Assembly: GCF_036250065.1 (NCBI RefSeq)
Contig: NZ_CP109199.1
Coordinates: forward strand, 7,748,001 to 7,812,000
Source: Micromonospora sp. NBC_01699
Lineage (GTDB): Bacteria > Actinomycetota > Actinomycetes > Mycobacteriales > Micromonosporaceae
Length of the DNA: 64,000 bases
Direction: 5' to 3'
Shown: positions 1-8,176 of the stretch, piece by piece
Layout: the number at the start of each line of letters is the position of its first letter
How positions within the stretch are numbered: position 1 is the stretch's first letter
The notes under the pieces: generated by a model
What the model was told of the DNA's origin: nothing
What the model saw: only the letters and a program-made list of their open reading frames with translations
Database searches by the model: none
Position numbers and translations under genes: made by a program

Positions 1-2
1 TG

Positions 3-1280
3 GTCGGCGGCCGTGACCCGGCGAGCGGGCAGCCGTTCGGGCCCGACCTGCGGGCGATCGCGGACACGTACCTGCTGCGCAACGAGCCGCAGGCCGGGGA
101 GGCGGTGCTGGTGCTGGTCGACGGGGCGTTCTACCGGGCGACCGAGGCGCCACCGTACGACCTGAGCGGTGATGTTGAGCTGATGCGCCGGTGGGCCGGG
201 CTGACCGAGAGCGCGTACGGGCGGGTCCGGGACAGCCCCGAGGGTCCGGCGCACTGGCTCGCCGTACCGTTGATCATCGACGGCGCGGTACGCGGCCAGG
301 TGGTCGTGGTCGAGTTCGGCGCCGAACGGCGAGCCGACATCGACGACGCCGTACGCCTGATGGCGCTCGCCTGCCTGCTGGTGATCGTGGTCGTCGCGGC
401 CGGCGGTTACCTGGCCATGGGCCGGGCGTTGCGTCCACTTCGGACGGTTACCGAGACCGCGCGCACGATCGAGGAGACCGACCTCTCCCGCCGGATCGAG
501 GTCACCGGCACCGACGAGGTCGCCGACCTGGCGCACACCTTCAACGGCATGCTCGGGCGGCTGCACCGGGCCTTCGCCGCGCAGCAGGCGTTCGTCTCCG
601 ACGCCGGGCACGAACTGCGTACCCCGATCACCATCGTCCGGGGTCACCTGGAACTGATGGGCGACGACCCGGACGACCGGGCCGAGACCATCGCACTGGT
701 CACCGACGAACTGGACCGGATGAACCGGATGGTGAACGACCTGCTCATGCTCGCCAAGGCCGAGCAGCCCGACTTCCTGCACCCCGACCACGTGGAGGTC
801 GACCTGATGATGCACGACGTCTACGCCAAGGCCGGCGCCCTCGGTGACCGGGAGTGGCGGATCGGCACCATCGAGGAGGTGACCGTGCTCGCCGACCGGC
901 AGCGGCTGACCCAGGCGCTGATGCAGCTCGCCCAGAATGCCGTTCAGTTCACCGGTCCCGGGGACACCATCGAACTGTCCGCCCGGGTGGAGCATCCCGG
1001 CCAGGTCGAACCCGGCCGGGTGCTGCTTTCCGTACGGGACACCGGGGTCGGCATCGAGCCCGAGGACCGGGAACGGATCTTCGCCCGGTTCGCCCGCGCC
1101 GAACACGCCCGCGCCCGAGCCGAGGGGGCCGGGCTGGGCCTGGCCATCGTGGCGGCGATCGCCGAGGCCCACCGGGGCGCCGTCGCGGTGGACAGCGTTC
1201 CCGGCGCGGGCTCGACCTTCACCCTGGTCCTGCCCGCCACCGCGGTCCTGCCCGGACCGATGATCGGGGGCCTCCGGTGA
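3..1280 (+). CDS. Sensor histidine kinase (5' end outside window)
   Basis: Membrane histidine kinase that would phosphorylate the response regulator encoded immediately downstream. The frame is open from base 3, so the true start lies before the window; the internal GTG at 105 is not the start. Going inward there is part of an extracellular sensor region, one transmembrane segment (about bases 360-420), a HAMP-type linker, the H-box (SDAGHELRTP, about bases 598-627), an N-box (LAQNAVQF), G1 (DTGVGI) and G2 (GAGLGLAIV). The stop overlaps the regulator start as GTGA, so the two are translationally coupled. All kinase motifs are intact. The signal sensed cannot be told from the visible part. Confidence 0.93.
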   Translation, partial: VGGRDPASGQPFGPDLRAIADTYLLRNEPQAGEAVLVLVDGAFYRATEAPPYDLSGDVELMRRWAGLTESAYGRVRDSPEGPAHWLAVPLIIDGAVRGQVVVVEFGAERRADIDDAVRLMALACLLVIVVVAAGGYLAMGRALRPLRTVTETARTIEETDLSRRIEVTGTDEVADLAHTFNGMLGRLHRAFAAQQAFVSDAGHELRTPITIVRGHLELMGDDPDDRAETIALVTDELDRMNRMVNDLLMLAKAEQPDFLHPDHVEVDLMMHDVYAKAGALGDREWRIGTIEEVTVLADRQRLTQALMQLAQNAVQFTGPGDTIELSARVEHPGQVEPGRVLLSVRDTGVGIEPEDRERIFARFARAEHARARAEGAGLGLAIVAAIAEAHRGAVAVDSVPGAGSTFTLVLPATAVLPGPMIGGLR

Positions 1281-1936
1281 ACCGGGTGCTGATCGCCGAG
1301 GACGAGCCGCGGATCGCCTCGTTCCTGACCAAGGGCCTGCGCGCGGCCGGCTACGTGACCACGGTGGTGACCAGCGGCGTGGAGGTCGCCGTCGCCGCCC
1401 GCAGTGGAGACTTCGACGTGCTGATCCTGGACCTCGGGCTGCCCGGCCAGGACGGGTTGGCCGCCCTGGCCCAGCTCCGGGCGCGGGGCGAGCGGCTGCC
1501 GGTGATCGTGCTGACCGCCCGGGACGCGGTGCCGGACCGGGTCGCCGGGCTCGACCTCGGTGCCGACGACTACATGACCAAGCCGTTCAGCTTCGACGAA
1601 CTCCTGGCCCGGGTACGGGCCCGGCTGCGCGAGCACGGGCAGGCCACCCCGACCGTGGTCCAGGCCGGTCCGATCCGGCTCGACCTGGTACGCCGTACGG
1701 CCACCGTGAACGGGGAGCTGGTCGAGTTGACCGGGCGGGAGTTCCTGCTCGCCGAGACGCTGTTGCGGCACCCCGGTCAGGTGCTCAGTCGGGAGCAGCT
1801 GCTGGACCGGGTCTGGGGGCTGGCCCACGATCCCGGCTCGAACGTGGTGGACGTGTACATCGGCTACCTGCGCCGCAAGCTCGGCACCAACCTGATCCAG
1901 ACCGTACGTGGCATCGGCTACCGCCTGGCCGGCTGA
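1277..1936 (+). CDS. OmpR-family response regulator
   Basis: 219-residue DNA-binding response regulator, partner of the kinase it overlaps by four bases. The receiver domain (about 1-115) carries the acidic pocket E8-D9, the phosphoacceptor D52 in the LILDLGLPG strand, the LTARD switch and the TKPF lysine. The C-terminal winged helix (about 125-219) has the usual LTGREFLL start and ends at VRGIGYRL. The GTG at 1277 is chosen because the conserved receiver strand begins directly after it. Target genes are not evident from the sequence. Confidence 0.95.
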   Translation: MNRVLIAEDEPRIASFLTKGLRAAGYVTTVVTSGVEVAVAARSGDFDVLILDLGLPGQDGLAALAQLRARGERLPVIVLTARDAVPDRVAGLDLGADDYMTKPFSFDELLARVRARLREHGQATPTVVQAGPIRLDLVRRTATVNGELVELTGREFLLAETLLRHPGQVLSREQLLDRVWGLAHDPGSNVVDVYIGYLRRKLGTNLIQTVRGIGYRLAG

Positions 1937-1961
1937 TCCACCGCTGTCGTCGTACCGGTGA

Positions 1962-1992
1962 TTGACCTCAACCGTTGTTGAGGTTGCAGGCT
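1962..1992 (+). promoter_or_regulatory. MerR/SoxR-type promoter and operator
   Basis: A -35 hexamer TTGACC (1962-1967) and a -10-like CAGGCT (1987-1992) are separated by 19 bp. The spacer holds a perfect palindrome ACCTCAAC-N4-GTTGAGGT (1965-1984) that begins inside the -35. An over-long spacer containing a dyad is the hallmark of promoters activated by MerR-family regulators. It sits about 45 bp upstream of the oxidoreductase start. No merR gene is adjacent. Confidence 0.72.
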
Positions 1993-2036
1993 CTCCGGGT
2001 AGGGATCGGGCGAGCCCCGACGGCGGAGGGATGGTT

Positions 2037-2993
2037 ATGCGCGCAGTGTGGTTGACCGGGTTCGGCGGGCCGGAGAAACTCGTCCCCGGCGATGCCCCGG
2101 ACCCGGTCGCCGGGCCCGGACAGGCGCTGATCGAGGTGGCGTACGTCAACATCACCTTCGTCGAGACCCAGTTCCGGGCGACCGGCGCCGGTCCGTACCG
2201 GCCGGAACTGCCGATGATCCCGGGCAACGGGGTGGGTGGCGTGGTGAGCGCGGTCGGCCCCGATGTCGACCCGACACTGATCGGCCGGCAGGTGGTGAGC
2301 AGCACCGGCGGCTCCGGCGGGTACGCCGAACGGGCAGCGGTTGACGCCGCCGGTCTGTTCCTGGTGCCGGACGGGTTGGCCCTGGACAGTGCGGTGGCGT
2401 TGCTCGCCGACGGGCGTACCGCGACCTGGCTGGTCCACTCGGCAGGGCTGGTCGGCGGCGAACGGGTACTGGTGGAGGCGGCGGCCGGTGGGGTCGGCAC
2501 CCTGCTGGTGCAACTCGCCCGCGCGGCCGGCGCCACGGTCGTCGCGGCGGCCGGTGGCCCGTACAAGGTCGGACTGGCCCGGGACCTGGGCGCCGACGTC
2601 GCCGTCGACTACCGAAACCCGGACTGGACCGACCGGGTACGCGCCGCCGTCGGCGGTGTGGACGTGATCTTCGACGGGGTCGGCGGCACCGTCGCCCGCG
2701 CCGCCTTCGAGTTGCTGGACCGGGGCGGCCGGATGCTCAGCTTCGGCCTGGCCAGCGGGGAGTGGGCGAACATTTCCGAGGAGGCGGCGGAGCGGCGCGG
2801 CGCACAGGCGATCCGCCCGGCCATGGATCCGACGCGGCTCCGTACCTTCACCGAGAGCGCCCTCGCCGAAGCCGCCGCCGGCCGCCTACGCCCGTCGATC
2901 GGACAACGCTTCCCCCTACACCGCGCCGCCGAAGCACACGCCGCCATCACCTCCCGAACCACCACCGGCAAAACCCTCCTAACCCCCCACTAG
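2037..2993 (+). CDS. Quinone oxidoreductase-like MDR dehydrogenase
   Basis: 318-residue NAD(P)H-dependent medium-chain dehydrogenase/reductase of the zinc-free quinone oxidoreductase type. The N-terminal GroES-like domain contains GNGVGGVVSAVG; the Rossmann domain has the AAAGGVGTLLVQLA nucleotide loop and the GGPYKVGLARDLGAD and DGVGG segments typical of the family. No zinc-ligand cysteines are seen. ATG 2037 is preferred over ATG 2031 because the ribosome-binding GGAGGG at 2025-2030 abuts 2031 but lies at good spacing from 2037. The upstream MerR-type promoter suggests induction by electrophiles or redox-active compounds. The stop codon TAG lies inside the target-site duplication of the following IS, so the protein is intact although its 3' flank has been displaced. 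Confidence 0.85.
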   Translation: MRAVWLTGFGGPEKLVPGDAPDPVAGPGQALIEVAYVNITFVETQFRATGAGPYRPELPMIPGNGVGGVVSAVGPDVDPTLIGRQVVSSTGGSGGYAERAAVDAAGLFLVPDGLALDSAVALLADGRTATWLVHSAGLVGGERVLVEAAAGGVGTLLVQLARAAGATVVAAAGGPYKVGLARDLGADVAVDYRNPDWTDRVRAAVGGVDVIFDGVGGTVARAAFELLDRGGRMLSFGLASGEWANISEEAAERRGAQAIRPAMDPTRLRTFTESALAEAAAGRLRPSIGQRFPLHRAAEAHAAITSRTTTGKTLLTPH

Positions 2994-2996
2994 CCC
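2987..2996. repeat. Target-site duplication, left copy
   Basis: CCACTAGCCC directly precedes the left end of the IS and recurs directly after its right end (4491-4500). The TAG inside it is the stop codon of the oxidoreductase gene. A 10-bp duplication fits the IS4 family. Confidence 0.9.
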
Positions 2997-4490
2997 CAAT
3001 GCCGCTTAGTTAGGGGGGTGGGTCGGTTGTCAATCCTGTGGTGTGCAGGATGTTGACGGTGATGGTGTGGTGGTAGTTGGTGCGGTCGATGGTGCCTTTG
3101 GCGCGGTGTTTGGAGATGGCGCGTTTGACTACTCGTGGGCTTGTTCGGGCGCGTCGTTTCGGGAGGAGGTGGGTCAGGACCGCGCGGCCGATCACTCCGA
3201 CGAGGTCGATGGTGGTGTCGGCGATGACCCCGGTGGCCAGGATGATCTGGTCCCGGGCGGCGTGGACCGCCACGGTGAAGCTGGCCTGGTCCGGGCTGGT
3301 CGGTTGGTTGGCGGTGGCGTCGGCCATAGCCAGCCGCACCGTTTGGTAGACGGTCAGCAGGGCGTGGACTTCCTGACTCACCCCGTTCGGGGTCCGGGCC
3401 CGTAGGACCCGTCCGCCGAGCAGGGTGGACTTCAACTCCAGGTACGTCGTCTCGATTTCCCAGCGTTGGTGGTAGAGCGTGACCAGGTCCAGAGCGGGGA
3501 ATCGGTGGTGATCGGTGAGGGTGGTGATCAGCCGGTACCGGCCGACATGGTGTTTCCCGTCGAGGTGCACCAGGATCTCGGCGTCGACGACCCGGACCGT
3601 CATCGCGCCGATGACCGATAGCCAGGACCCGTCGTGGTGGCGGCGGATCACCGGTAGCCGCCGGTCGTCTTTGTCCCGCACGAGCAGGTCGACGCCGGTG
3701 CCGGCGAACTGTTCGATCATCGTGCGGGCGGCGAAGCCCCGGTCGGCCAGTAGGAGCATGCCCGGGTGCAGACAGCCCAGCAGACGCCCGGCGCAGGCGA
3801 GTTCACCGGTGGTGAGTGGGGTGAACACCGCGTCGATCAGTGTGCGGGTGCCGCAGGCCACGACCGCGACCAGCCGCACCATGGGATATCCGGACCCGCC
3901 GTGGGTGCCGGCCTGACGCGGGTAGACCGCCAGATTCGCCGTGCTGTCGGGCACGAACATGCTGGTGCCGTCGATCGCGCAGACCAGCAGACCCCGCCAC
4001 CGCTGGGCCCCGGCGGGTGGACCCGCCAACAGCCGAAACAACGCCGCCAGGGGCTTGTCCCCGACCCGACGGCGGGCCTGGGACAGGGCTGAGGAAGTCG
4101 GCATCGCCACCGCCAACCCGTCCAGGCCGGCGACGAGCCGGGCCCATACCTGCTGGTAGCCCAACTCGGTGAACAGCCCCGCCGCGAGCAGCAGATATAC
4201 CACCACTCGCGAAGGCACATCCCGCACCCGAGCCTGCACCGACCGGGTATCGGCCAGGACCGCGTCGACCATCTCGAACGGCACGTGCTGCGTCAACTCA
4301 CCCAGATGACCCGGCGCGAACCGCCCCGAAGCCACCGCGATCGTCCGGGTGATGGCAAACTGTTCCAACGGCGGGGCTCCCGGTCCAGAGGCTGTCTTGG
4401 AGTGACAAACCTCTATACCGGAGCCCCGTCGTTCCTTCTGCCACGACACGCCCTTGACAAGCAGACCCAAGCCTTAACTACGCGGCATTG
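2997..4490 (-). mobile_element. Complete IS4-family insertion sequence (1,494 bp)
   Basis: The element is bounded by imperfect terminal inverted repeats, 2997-3015 and 4472-4490 (both begin CAATGCCGC and continue with TAGTTA; two mismatches in 19), and by a perfect 10-bp direct duplication of the target. It carries a single transposase on the minus strand whose stop lies within the left repeat. Intact ends, target duplication and open transposase frame suggest a recent and possibly still mobile insertion. Confidence 0.93.
3010..4470 (-). CDS. IS4-family DDE transposase
   Basis: Transposase of the enclosing IS. Numbered from the TTG at 4470, the catalytic triad is D167 (AIDGTSM), D243 (LLADRGF) and E340, the last inside an exact IS4 signature Y-x2-R-x3-E-x6-K (Y333, R336, E340, K347). 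The N-terminal 130 residues match the IS4 N-terminal domain pattern (VPFEMVDAVLADTRSVQAR). The frame can be opened at the TTG at 4470 inside the right terminal repeat, but family members usually begin near the segment TRTIAVASGRFAPG, so the true start may be about 40 residues further in. No frameshift or internal stop is seen. Confidence 0.92.
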   Translation of the reverse strand: MGLLVKGVSWQKERRGSGIEVCHSKTASGPGAPPLEQFAITRTIAVASGRFAPGHLGELTQHVPFEMVDAVLADTRSVQARVRDVPSRVVVYLLLAAGLFTELGYQQVWARLVAGLDGLAVAMPTSSALSQARRRVGDKPLAALFRLLAGPPAGAQRWRGLLVCAIDGTSMFVPDSTANLAVYPRQAGTHGGSGYPMVRLVAVVACGTRTLIDAVFTPLTTGELACAGRLLGCLHPGMLLLADRGFAARTMIEQFAGTGVDLLVRDKDDRRLPVIRRHHDGSWLSVIGAMTVRVVDAEILVHLDGKHHVGRYRLITTLTDHHRFPALDLVTLYHQRWEIETTYLELKSTLLGGRVLRARTPNGVSQEVHALLTVYQTVRLAMADATANQPTSPDQASFTVAVHAARDQIILATGVIADTTIDLVGVIGRAVLTHLLPKRRARTSPRVVKRAISKHRAKGTIDRTNYHHTITVNILHTTGLTTDPPP

Positions 4491-4500
4491 CCACTAGCCC
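4491..4500. repeat. Target-site duplication, right copy
   Basis: CCACTAGCCC, identical to bases 2987-2996, follows the right end of the IS. It is the original 3' flank of the oxidoreductase gene. Confidence 0.9.
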
Positions 4501-4551
4501 CCTCCCCTCCCTCCCCTCCCCCACCCCGCCCCCCGCCCGCCCGCCCCCGCT

Positions 4552-4617
4552 TCGTCGATCTAGGGCAAATGGTGGTGATCAGAGATCAACAAGCACGTAT
4601 TTGCCCTAGATCGACGA
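4552..4617. repeat. Long intergenic palindrome, first copy of a type
   Basis: Perfect 19-bp arms (4552-4570 and 4599-4617; core GATCTAGGGCAAAT) enclose a 28-base loop that itself holds a small TGATC/GATCA dyad. A pyrimidine tract, almost pure C, precedes it (4498-4550). The layout is the same as the palindrome at 8096-8158, although the arm sequences differ. It may act as a terminator for upstream plus-strand transcription or be a small mobile repeat. The interval 4501-4681 holds nothing else. Confidence 0.85.
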
Positions 4618-4681
4618 GGTGTCGGGGTGGGGCGGTAGCGTCGGCGGGGATGGGCGGATGGGGTGTGATGGGGGGCTAGTG

Positions 4682-5200
4682 ATGGACATGCTGGAACCGG
4701 TGGCCGAGTTGGATGTTCGGTACAGCGACGGCAACGCCGAGGCCATCGGGTGGGCGGAGGCTCGCGAGATCCTGGCCGCCGCCGAGGTCTACTGGCTGTC
4801 GACCGTTCGACCGGACGGGCGGCCGCACGTCACTCCGCTGCTCGGGGTCTGGCTGGAGTCCGCGCTGTACTTCTGCACCGGCCCCGAGGAGCGCAAGGCC
4901 GGCAACCTCGCCGGAAACCCGCACTGCGTGCTCACCACCGGCAGCAACGCGCTGCACGAGGGCCTGGACCTGGTGGTCGAGGGTGACGCGGTCCGGCTCA
5001 CCGACGACGCGCGGCTGCGCCGGGTCGCCGACGCCTACGCCGCGAAGTACGGCGACGACTGGCGGTTCGACGTACGCGACGGGGCCTTCCGGCACTCGGG
5101 TGGGCCGGGAACGGCGCTGGTGTTCGAGGTCGCCCCGACCACCGCCTTCGGCTTCGGCAAGGGCCGGTACAGCCAGACCCGTTGGCGTTTCCCCCGCTGA
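4682..5200 (+). CDS. Pyridoxamine 5'-phosphate oxidase-family protein
   Basis: 172-residue split-barrel flavin- or F420-binding protein of the PNPOx-like superfamily. The family pattern is visible in YWLSTVRPDGRPHVTPLLGVW, ALYFCTGPEERKAGNL and CVLTTG; the C-terminal FGFGKGRYSQTRWRF is typical of the actinobacterial group. The substrate cannot be assigned. ATG 4682 is used; the frame is open further upstream, but that stretch runs back towards the palindrome and lacks a good ribosome site. It probably forms its own transcription unit. Confidence 0.8.
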   Translation: MDMLEPVAELDVRYSDGNAEAIGWAEAREILAAAEVYWLSTVRPDGRPHVTPLLGVWLESALYFCTGPEERKAGNLAGNPHCVLTTGSNALHEGLDLVVEGDAVRLTDDARLRRVADAYAAKYGDDWRFDVRDGAFRHSGGPGTALVFEVAPTTAFGFGKGRYSQTRWRFPR

Positions 5201-5315
5201 CCCGGCAACAGCCCGGCCGATCCCCCGGCGGATCCCCCGGCAGATCCGGGACAGCTGAAAGCATTCTCATCGTCGGCTAACCCGCGGCTCATCCCGCGCC
5301 GGGATCGTCGCTCGT

Positions 5316-6554
5316 ATGTCGATGACCACCAGCACCGGTGGGCCGGGGAGCAACCCCGACCCCGATCTTGACCTGCTCACCGGGCCGGGCGCCGCAGAGT
5401 TGCTGCGCACGGCTCTGCGACCGGCCGGTGGTGAGCTGCTCACCTGGCGGGCCACCCAGGTCGAACACCAGCCGGGACGTCGGTCCACGGCCGCGTACCA
5501 GGCTCGGATCCGTTGGGCGGACGGACGGGTCCGGGAGGAGCGGCTGGGCGCCTGCACCGGTCGGCCACCACGCGGCACGGTGGTACTGGGCGACGGCACC
5601 GACCAGGTGGCGACATGGCGTTTCCCGTACGACCCGGACCTGCCGGCGCTGCGCACCGCGTACGACGAGCGGGCGGTTGCCGTACTCCTGGACGACCTCG
5701 GCCTCGACGGCGGCGGACCGGTGCGGTTGGCGATCCGGGCCTACCGGCCCCGACGGCGGGCGGTGATCGAGGCGATCGGCCGCCGGCACCGGCTCTTCCT
5801 GAAGGTGGTCCGGCCCGACCAGGTACGGGACCTGCACGAACGGCACCGGTTGCTGGTCGGAGCCGGCGTGCCGGCCGCGCCGAGCCTGGGTTACACCCCG
5901 GACGGGCTGCTGGTGTTGCAGGCGCTTCCCGGCCGCACGCTGCGGCAGGCGCTGTACGCCCGGCAGGCGCCACCGTCCGGGCAGGCGGTGCTGGGTCTGC
6001 TCGACCGGCTGCCGGCCGAGTTGGCGTACGGGCGGCCCCGGCGGTCCTGGCGGGAGAAGTCGCCGCACTACGCCTCGGTGCTCGCCGCAGCGCTGCCCAG
6101 CGTGGCGAAGCAGGCCCGCGCGCTGGCCGAGGCGGTGATGTGCGAGGCCGGACCGGAGCCGGCGACGGTAGTGCACGGCGACCTGTACGAGAGTCAGTTG
6201 CTGGTCTCCGGTGGCCGGATCTGCGGCCTGCTCGATGTCGACACCGCCGGACCGGGCGAGCGGCTGGACGACCTCGCCTGCCTGCTCGGGCACCTTTCGG
6301 TGCTGGCCGGGATGAACCGGGACCGGGCCGGCACGATCCTGCGCGCGGGGGCGGCGTACCTGGCCGCGTTCGAGCGGGTGGTGGATCCCGCCGATCTGCG
6401 ATACCGGACCGCCGCGGTGGTGTTGTCGCTGGCCACCGGCCCGCACCGGGTGCAGGAGCAGGACTGGCCGGCAAACACCCGCGACCGGTTGGACCTGGCC
6501 GAACAGTGGCTCGACAGCGCCCGCCGCCTCCGCCCGCCCACCCGACCCCGTTGA
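5316..6554 (+). CDS. APH-like phosphotransferase family protein
   Basis: 412-residue protein with the aminoglycoside phosphotransferase/choline kinase fold. The catalytic loop VVHGDLYESQLLV (about residues 285-297) and the metal-binding ICGLLDVDTAG with following DDLACLLGH are clear; the ATP-lobe lysine is probably in LFLKVV (about 165-170). The N-terminal 110 residues are a separate region not recognised. Small-molecule kinase activity is expected but the substrate is unknown, and nothing nearby points to antibiotic resistance. The upstream gap (5201-5315) contains a short imperfect repeat of GATCCCCCGGC units. Confidence 0.75.
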   Translation: MSMTTSTGGPGSNPDPDLDLLTGPGAAELLRTALRPAGGELLTWRATQVEHQPGRRSTAAYQARIRWADGRVREERLGACTGRPPRGTVVLGDGTDQVATWRFPYDPDLPALRTAYDERAVAVLLDDLGLDGGGPVRLAIRAYRPRRRAVIEAIGRRHRLFLKVVRPDQVRDLHERHRLLVGAGVPAAPSLGYTPDGLLVLQALPGRTLRQALYARQAPPSGQAVLGLLDRLPAELAYGRPRRSWREKSPHYASVLAAALPSVAKQARALAEAVMCEAGPEPATVVHGDLYESQLLVSGGRICGLLDVDTAGPGERLDDLACLLGHLSVLAGMNRDRAGTILRAGAAYLAAFERVVDPADLRYRTAAVVLSLATGPHRVQEQDWPANTRDRLDLAEQWLDSARRLRPPTRPR

Positions 6555-6674
6555 TCCACGCGCGCCGAGAGAGCGAGTGCGGCCGATGAAGGAGGTCTCA
6601 CGTCCGGTTCAGTCGCACCTCATCGACGCGGCCGAGGCTGGAGAGACAGGCAGACGAACACCGAGGAGGATGTC

Positions 6675-7178
6675 ATGCACATCAATCGACCGTGGCGAAT
6701 CATCGCCGGGGCGAGTGCCGCCGCTCTGGTGGCCGGGCTCACGGCCGGCGCGGCGACCGCCAGCGACGGCATCGAGCTGCGCGACAAGGTCAGCCCGATC
6801 CAGGTGAACACCCAGGTGGACCAGGCCGGCCAGGGCGCCGCCGCCGACGACTCGCCGGAGTCCGCCGACAGCCCGCACCAGTCGCCGTTCGACTCCTCGA
6901 ACTCGGCGTCGGACAGTCCCGGTGACCGGCAGTGGGCCGACCCGTCGCCCGAGTCCGCCGACAGCGCGAACGACTCGGCCGTCGACTCCCCCGCCCCGGC
7001 GCCGCCGGCGAAGAAGGCCACCGGCGCGGGCGACAGGGGCAAGCCGGCTCCGGCGAAGCCGAAGGCGGGCAACGACAGCCCGGACGACTCGCCGGCCCCG
7101 GTGCGCAAGCGCGGTGGTGGTGGCGGTGACTCGGCCAACTCGGGCGGTTCCGCCGACTCCGGCGGCTCGGCCGACTGA
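6675..7178 (+). CDS. Small exported Ser/Asp/Pro-rich protein
   Basis: 167-residue predicted secreted protein of unknown function. It has a positively charged N-terminus, a hydrophobic stretch and an Ala-rich cleavage region (TAGAATASDG), giving a signal peptide of about 32 residues. The mature chain is low complexity: acidic Ser/Asp/Pro repeats of the type DSPESADS (about 55-110), a Lys/Pro/Ala segment (about 110-140), then Gly and Ser-rich GGSADSGGSAD at the C-terminus. A strong GAGGAGG lies at 6663-6669, six bases before the ATG. No cysteines and no membrane anchor are seen; it may be a disordered surface or matrix protein. Confidence 0.75.
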   Translation: MHINRPWRIIAGASAAALVAGLTAGAATASDGIELRDKVSPIQVNTQVDQAGQGAAADDSPESADSPHQSPFDSSNSASDSPGDRQWADPSPESADSANDSAVDSPAPAPPAKKATGAGDRGKPAPAKPKAGNDSPDDSPAPVRKRGGGGGDSANSGGSADSGGSAD

Positions 7179-7200
7179 CCGGGCCGGTTCCCGAGGTGCG

Positions 7201-7229
7201 CGCGGCCCGACCAGCCCGGTCGGGCCGCG
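7201..7229 (+). terminator. Hairpin terminator after the Ser/Asp-rich gene
   Basis: Perfect 12-bp GC-rich arms (7201-7212 and 7218-7229) with a five-base loop, 22 bp after the stop. There is no T tract, as is common in actinomycetes. It may also serve the convergent membrane-protein gene. Confidence 0.7.
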
Positions 7230-7307
7230 TCGCCGTCCAATTCGGGTACGCGGCAGCCGCAGTTGCCCCGGCTACGCCGGCTACCTGCCGCTGTCGGGGC
7301 ACACCGT

Positions 7308-8066
7308 TCAGCCGGGTACGAGACCCACTCCGAGCAGCCAGCGCAGGGCGTATGTCACGAATCCGATGGCGATTCCCAGCACGATGGCGAGCAGGAAGCC
7401 CTCGAAGCCGTCCCGGCGCCGCTTTGCGACCGGCCCGTCGATGCCGACGAGTTGCCGCTCCCGCGCCGCCCGTGGTTCGTCCAGCCACCGTTCCCAGGTG
7501 ACCCAGGCCAGCACGCCGAGCCCGAACGGGGTCCAGCAGAGCCAGAACCAGTACCACTTCGTACCGTGGATCGGTGCCGGACCGGCGACCAGGGCGATCA
7601 GGAACACCGCCATCAGGGAGACCGCTACCCAGTTCGCCGTACGGACGACCGGGTGGACGAACCCCGTACGGTCGACTCCCGCCGCGGTCCGCAGTTCCGC
7701 GACGAGCGGCCGGTCCCTGACCATTCCGGAGGCGTCCCGGGGGTCCGGCGTCTGGGCGGATCGCCCGTAACCGACGTCGGCGTACCGGACCCGACCGGCG
7801 TCCGTGGTCCAGCTCACCAGGTTCCCGTCGGTCCCGCCCGCCAGGGCTGGTTTCCGGCCCCAGAACCCGCCGTCGTCCCAGTTAGTTCCACTGTGGACGT
7901 TTGTCACCGTGTCCGCAGCGATGTCGCGTCGCGCCTGCTCGGCGTCGGCGGGGCGGGGCGCCGACCACCAGGCCAGCGCCGCCCAGAGCACCCAGAGCAC
8001 CACCAACGACCCGCGTACGCCCACCACCAGCACCCGCCGCCAGTCCCATACGACCGCCACCCCCAC
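7308..8066 (-). CDS. Membrane protein, function unknown
   Basis: About 252 residues with three or four predicted membrane spans: one near the N-terminus (VLWVLWAALAWW), one mid-protein (WVAVSLMAVFLIALVAG), one next to it (FWLCWTPFGLGVLAWV) and one at the C-terminus (GFLLAIVLGIAIGFVTY). Between the first two lies an extracytoplasmic region of about 100 residues (WDDGGFWGRKPALAGG...). The start is uncertain: in-frame GTG codons at 8066 and 8060 follow a G-rich tract, and the frame continues into the palindrome at 8096-8158, which is unlikely to be coding. No family is recognised. Confidence 0.6.
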   Translation of the reverse strand: MGVAVVWDWRRVLVVGVRGSLVVLWVLWAALAWWSAPRPADAEQARRDIAADTVTNVHSGTNWDDGGFWGRKPALAGGTDGNLVSWTTDAGRVRYADVGYGRSAQTPDPRDASGMVRDRPLVAELRTAAGVDRTGFVHPVVRTANWVAVSLMAVFLIALVAGPAPIHGTKWYWFWLCWTPFGLGVLAWVTWERWLDEPRAARERQLVGIDGPVAKRRRDGFEGFLLAIVLGIAIGFVTYALRWLLGVGLVPG

Positions 8067-8095
8067 CCCCCACCCCACCCCACCACACCACACCT

Positions 8096-8158
8096 CGTTG
8101 ATCATGAAGTTAGCGCACCCCTGAGCTCGATTTTTGGTCGCTAACTTCATGATCAACG
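8096..8158. repeat. Long intergenic palindrome, second copy of a type
   Basis: Perfect 20-bp arms (8096-8115 and 8139-8158; core TGATCATGAAGTTAG) enclose a 23-base loop. It is preceded by a C-rich tract on the same strand, as for the palindrome at 4552-4617. The arms could fold in RNA from either strand. Confidence 0.85.
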
Positions 8159-8176
8159 GGGTGGCTACATGTGGCA

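Noticed and set aside
944-2566. A minus-strand open frame of 540 codons over the two-component genes
   Set aside because: It is antisense to clear kinase, regulator and dehydrogenase domains and has no recognisable content.
5316-6554. Aminoglycoside resistance gene
   Set aside because: Only the general phosphotransferase motifs are present; family membership alone does not show antibiotic modification and no resistance or biosynthesis context is seen.
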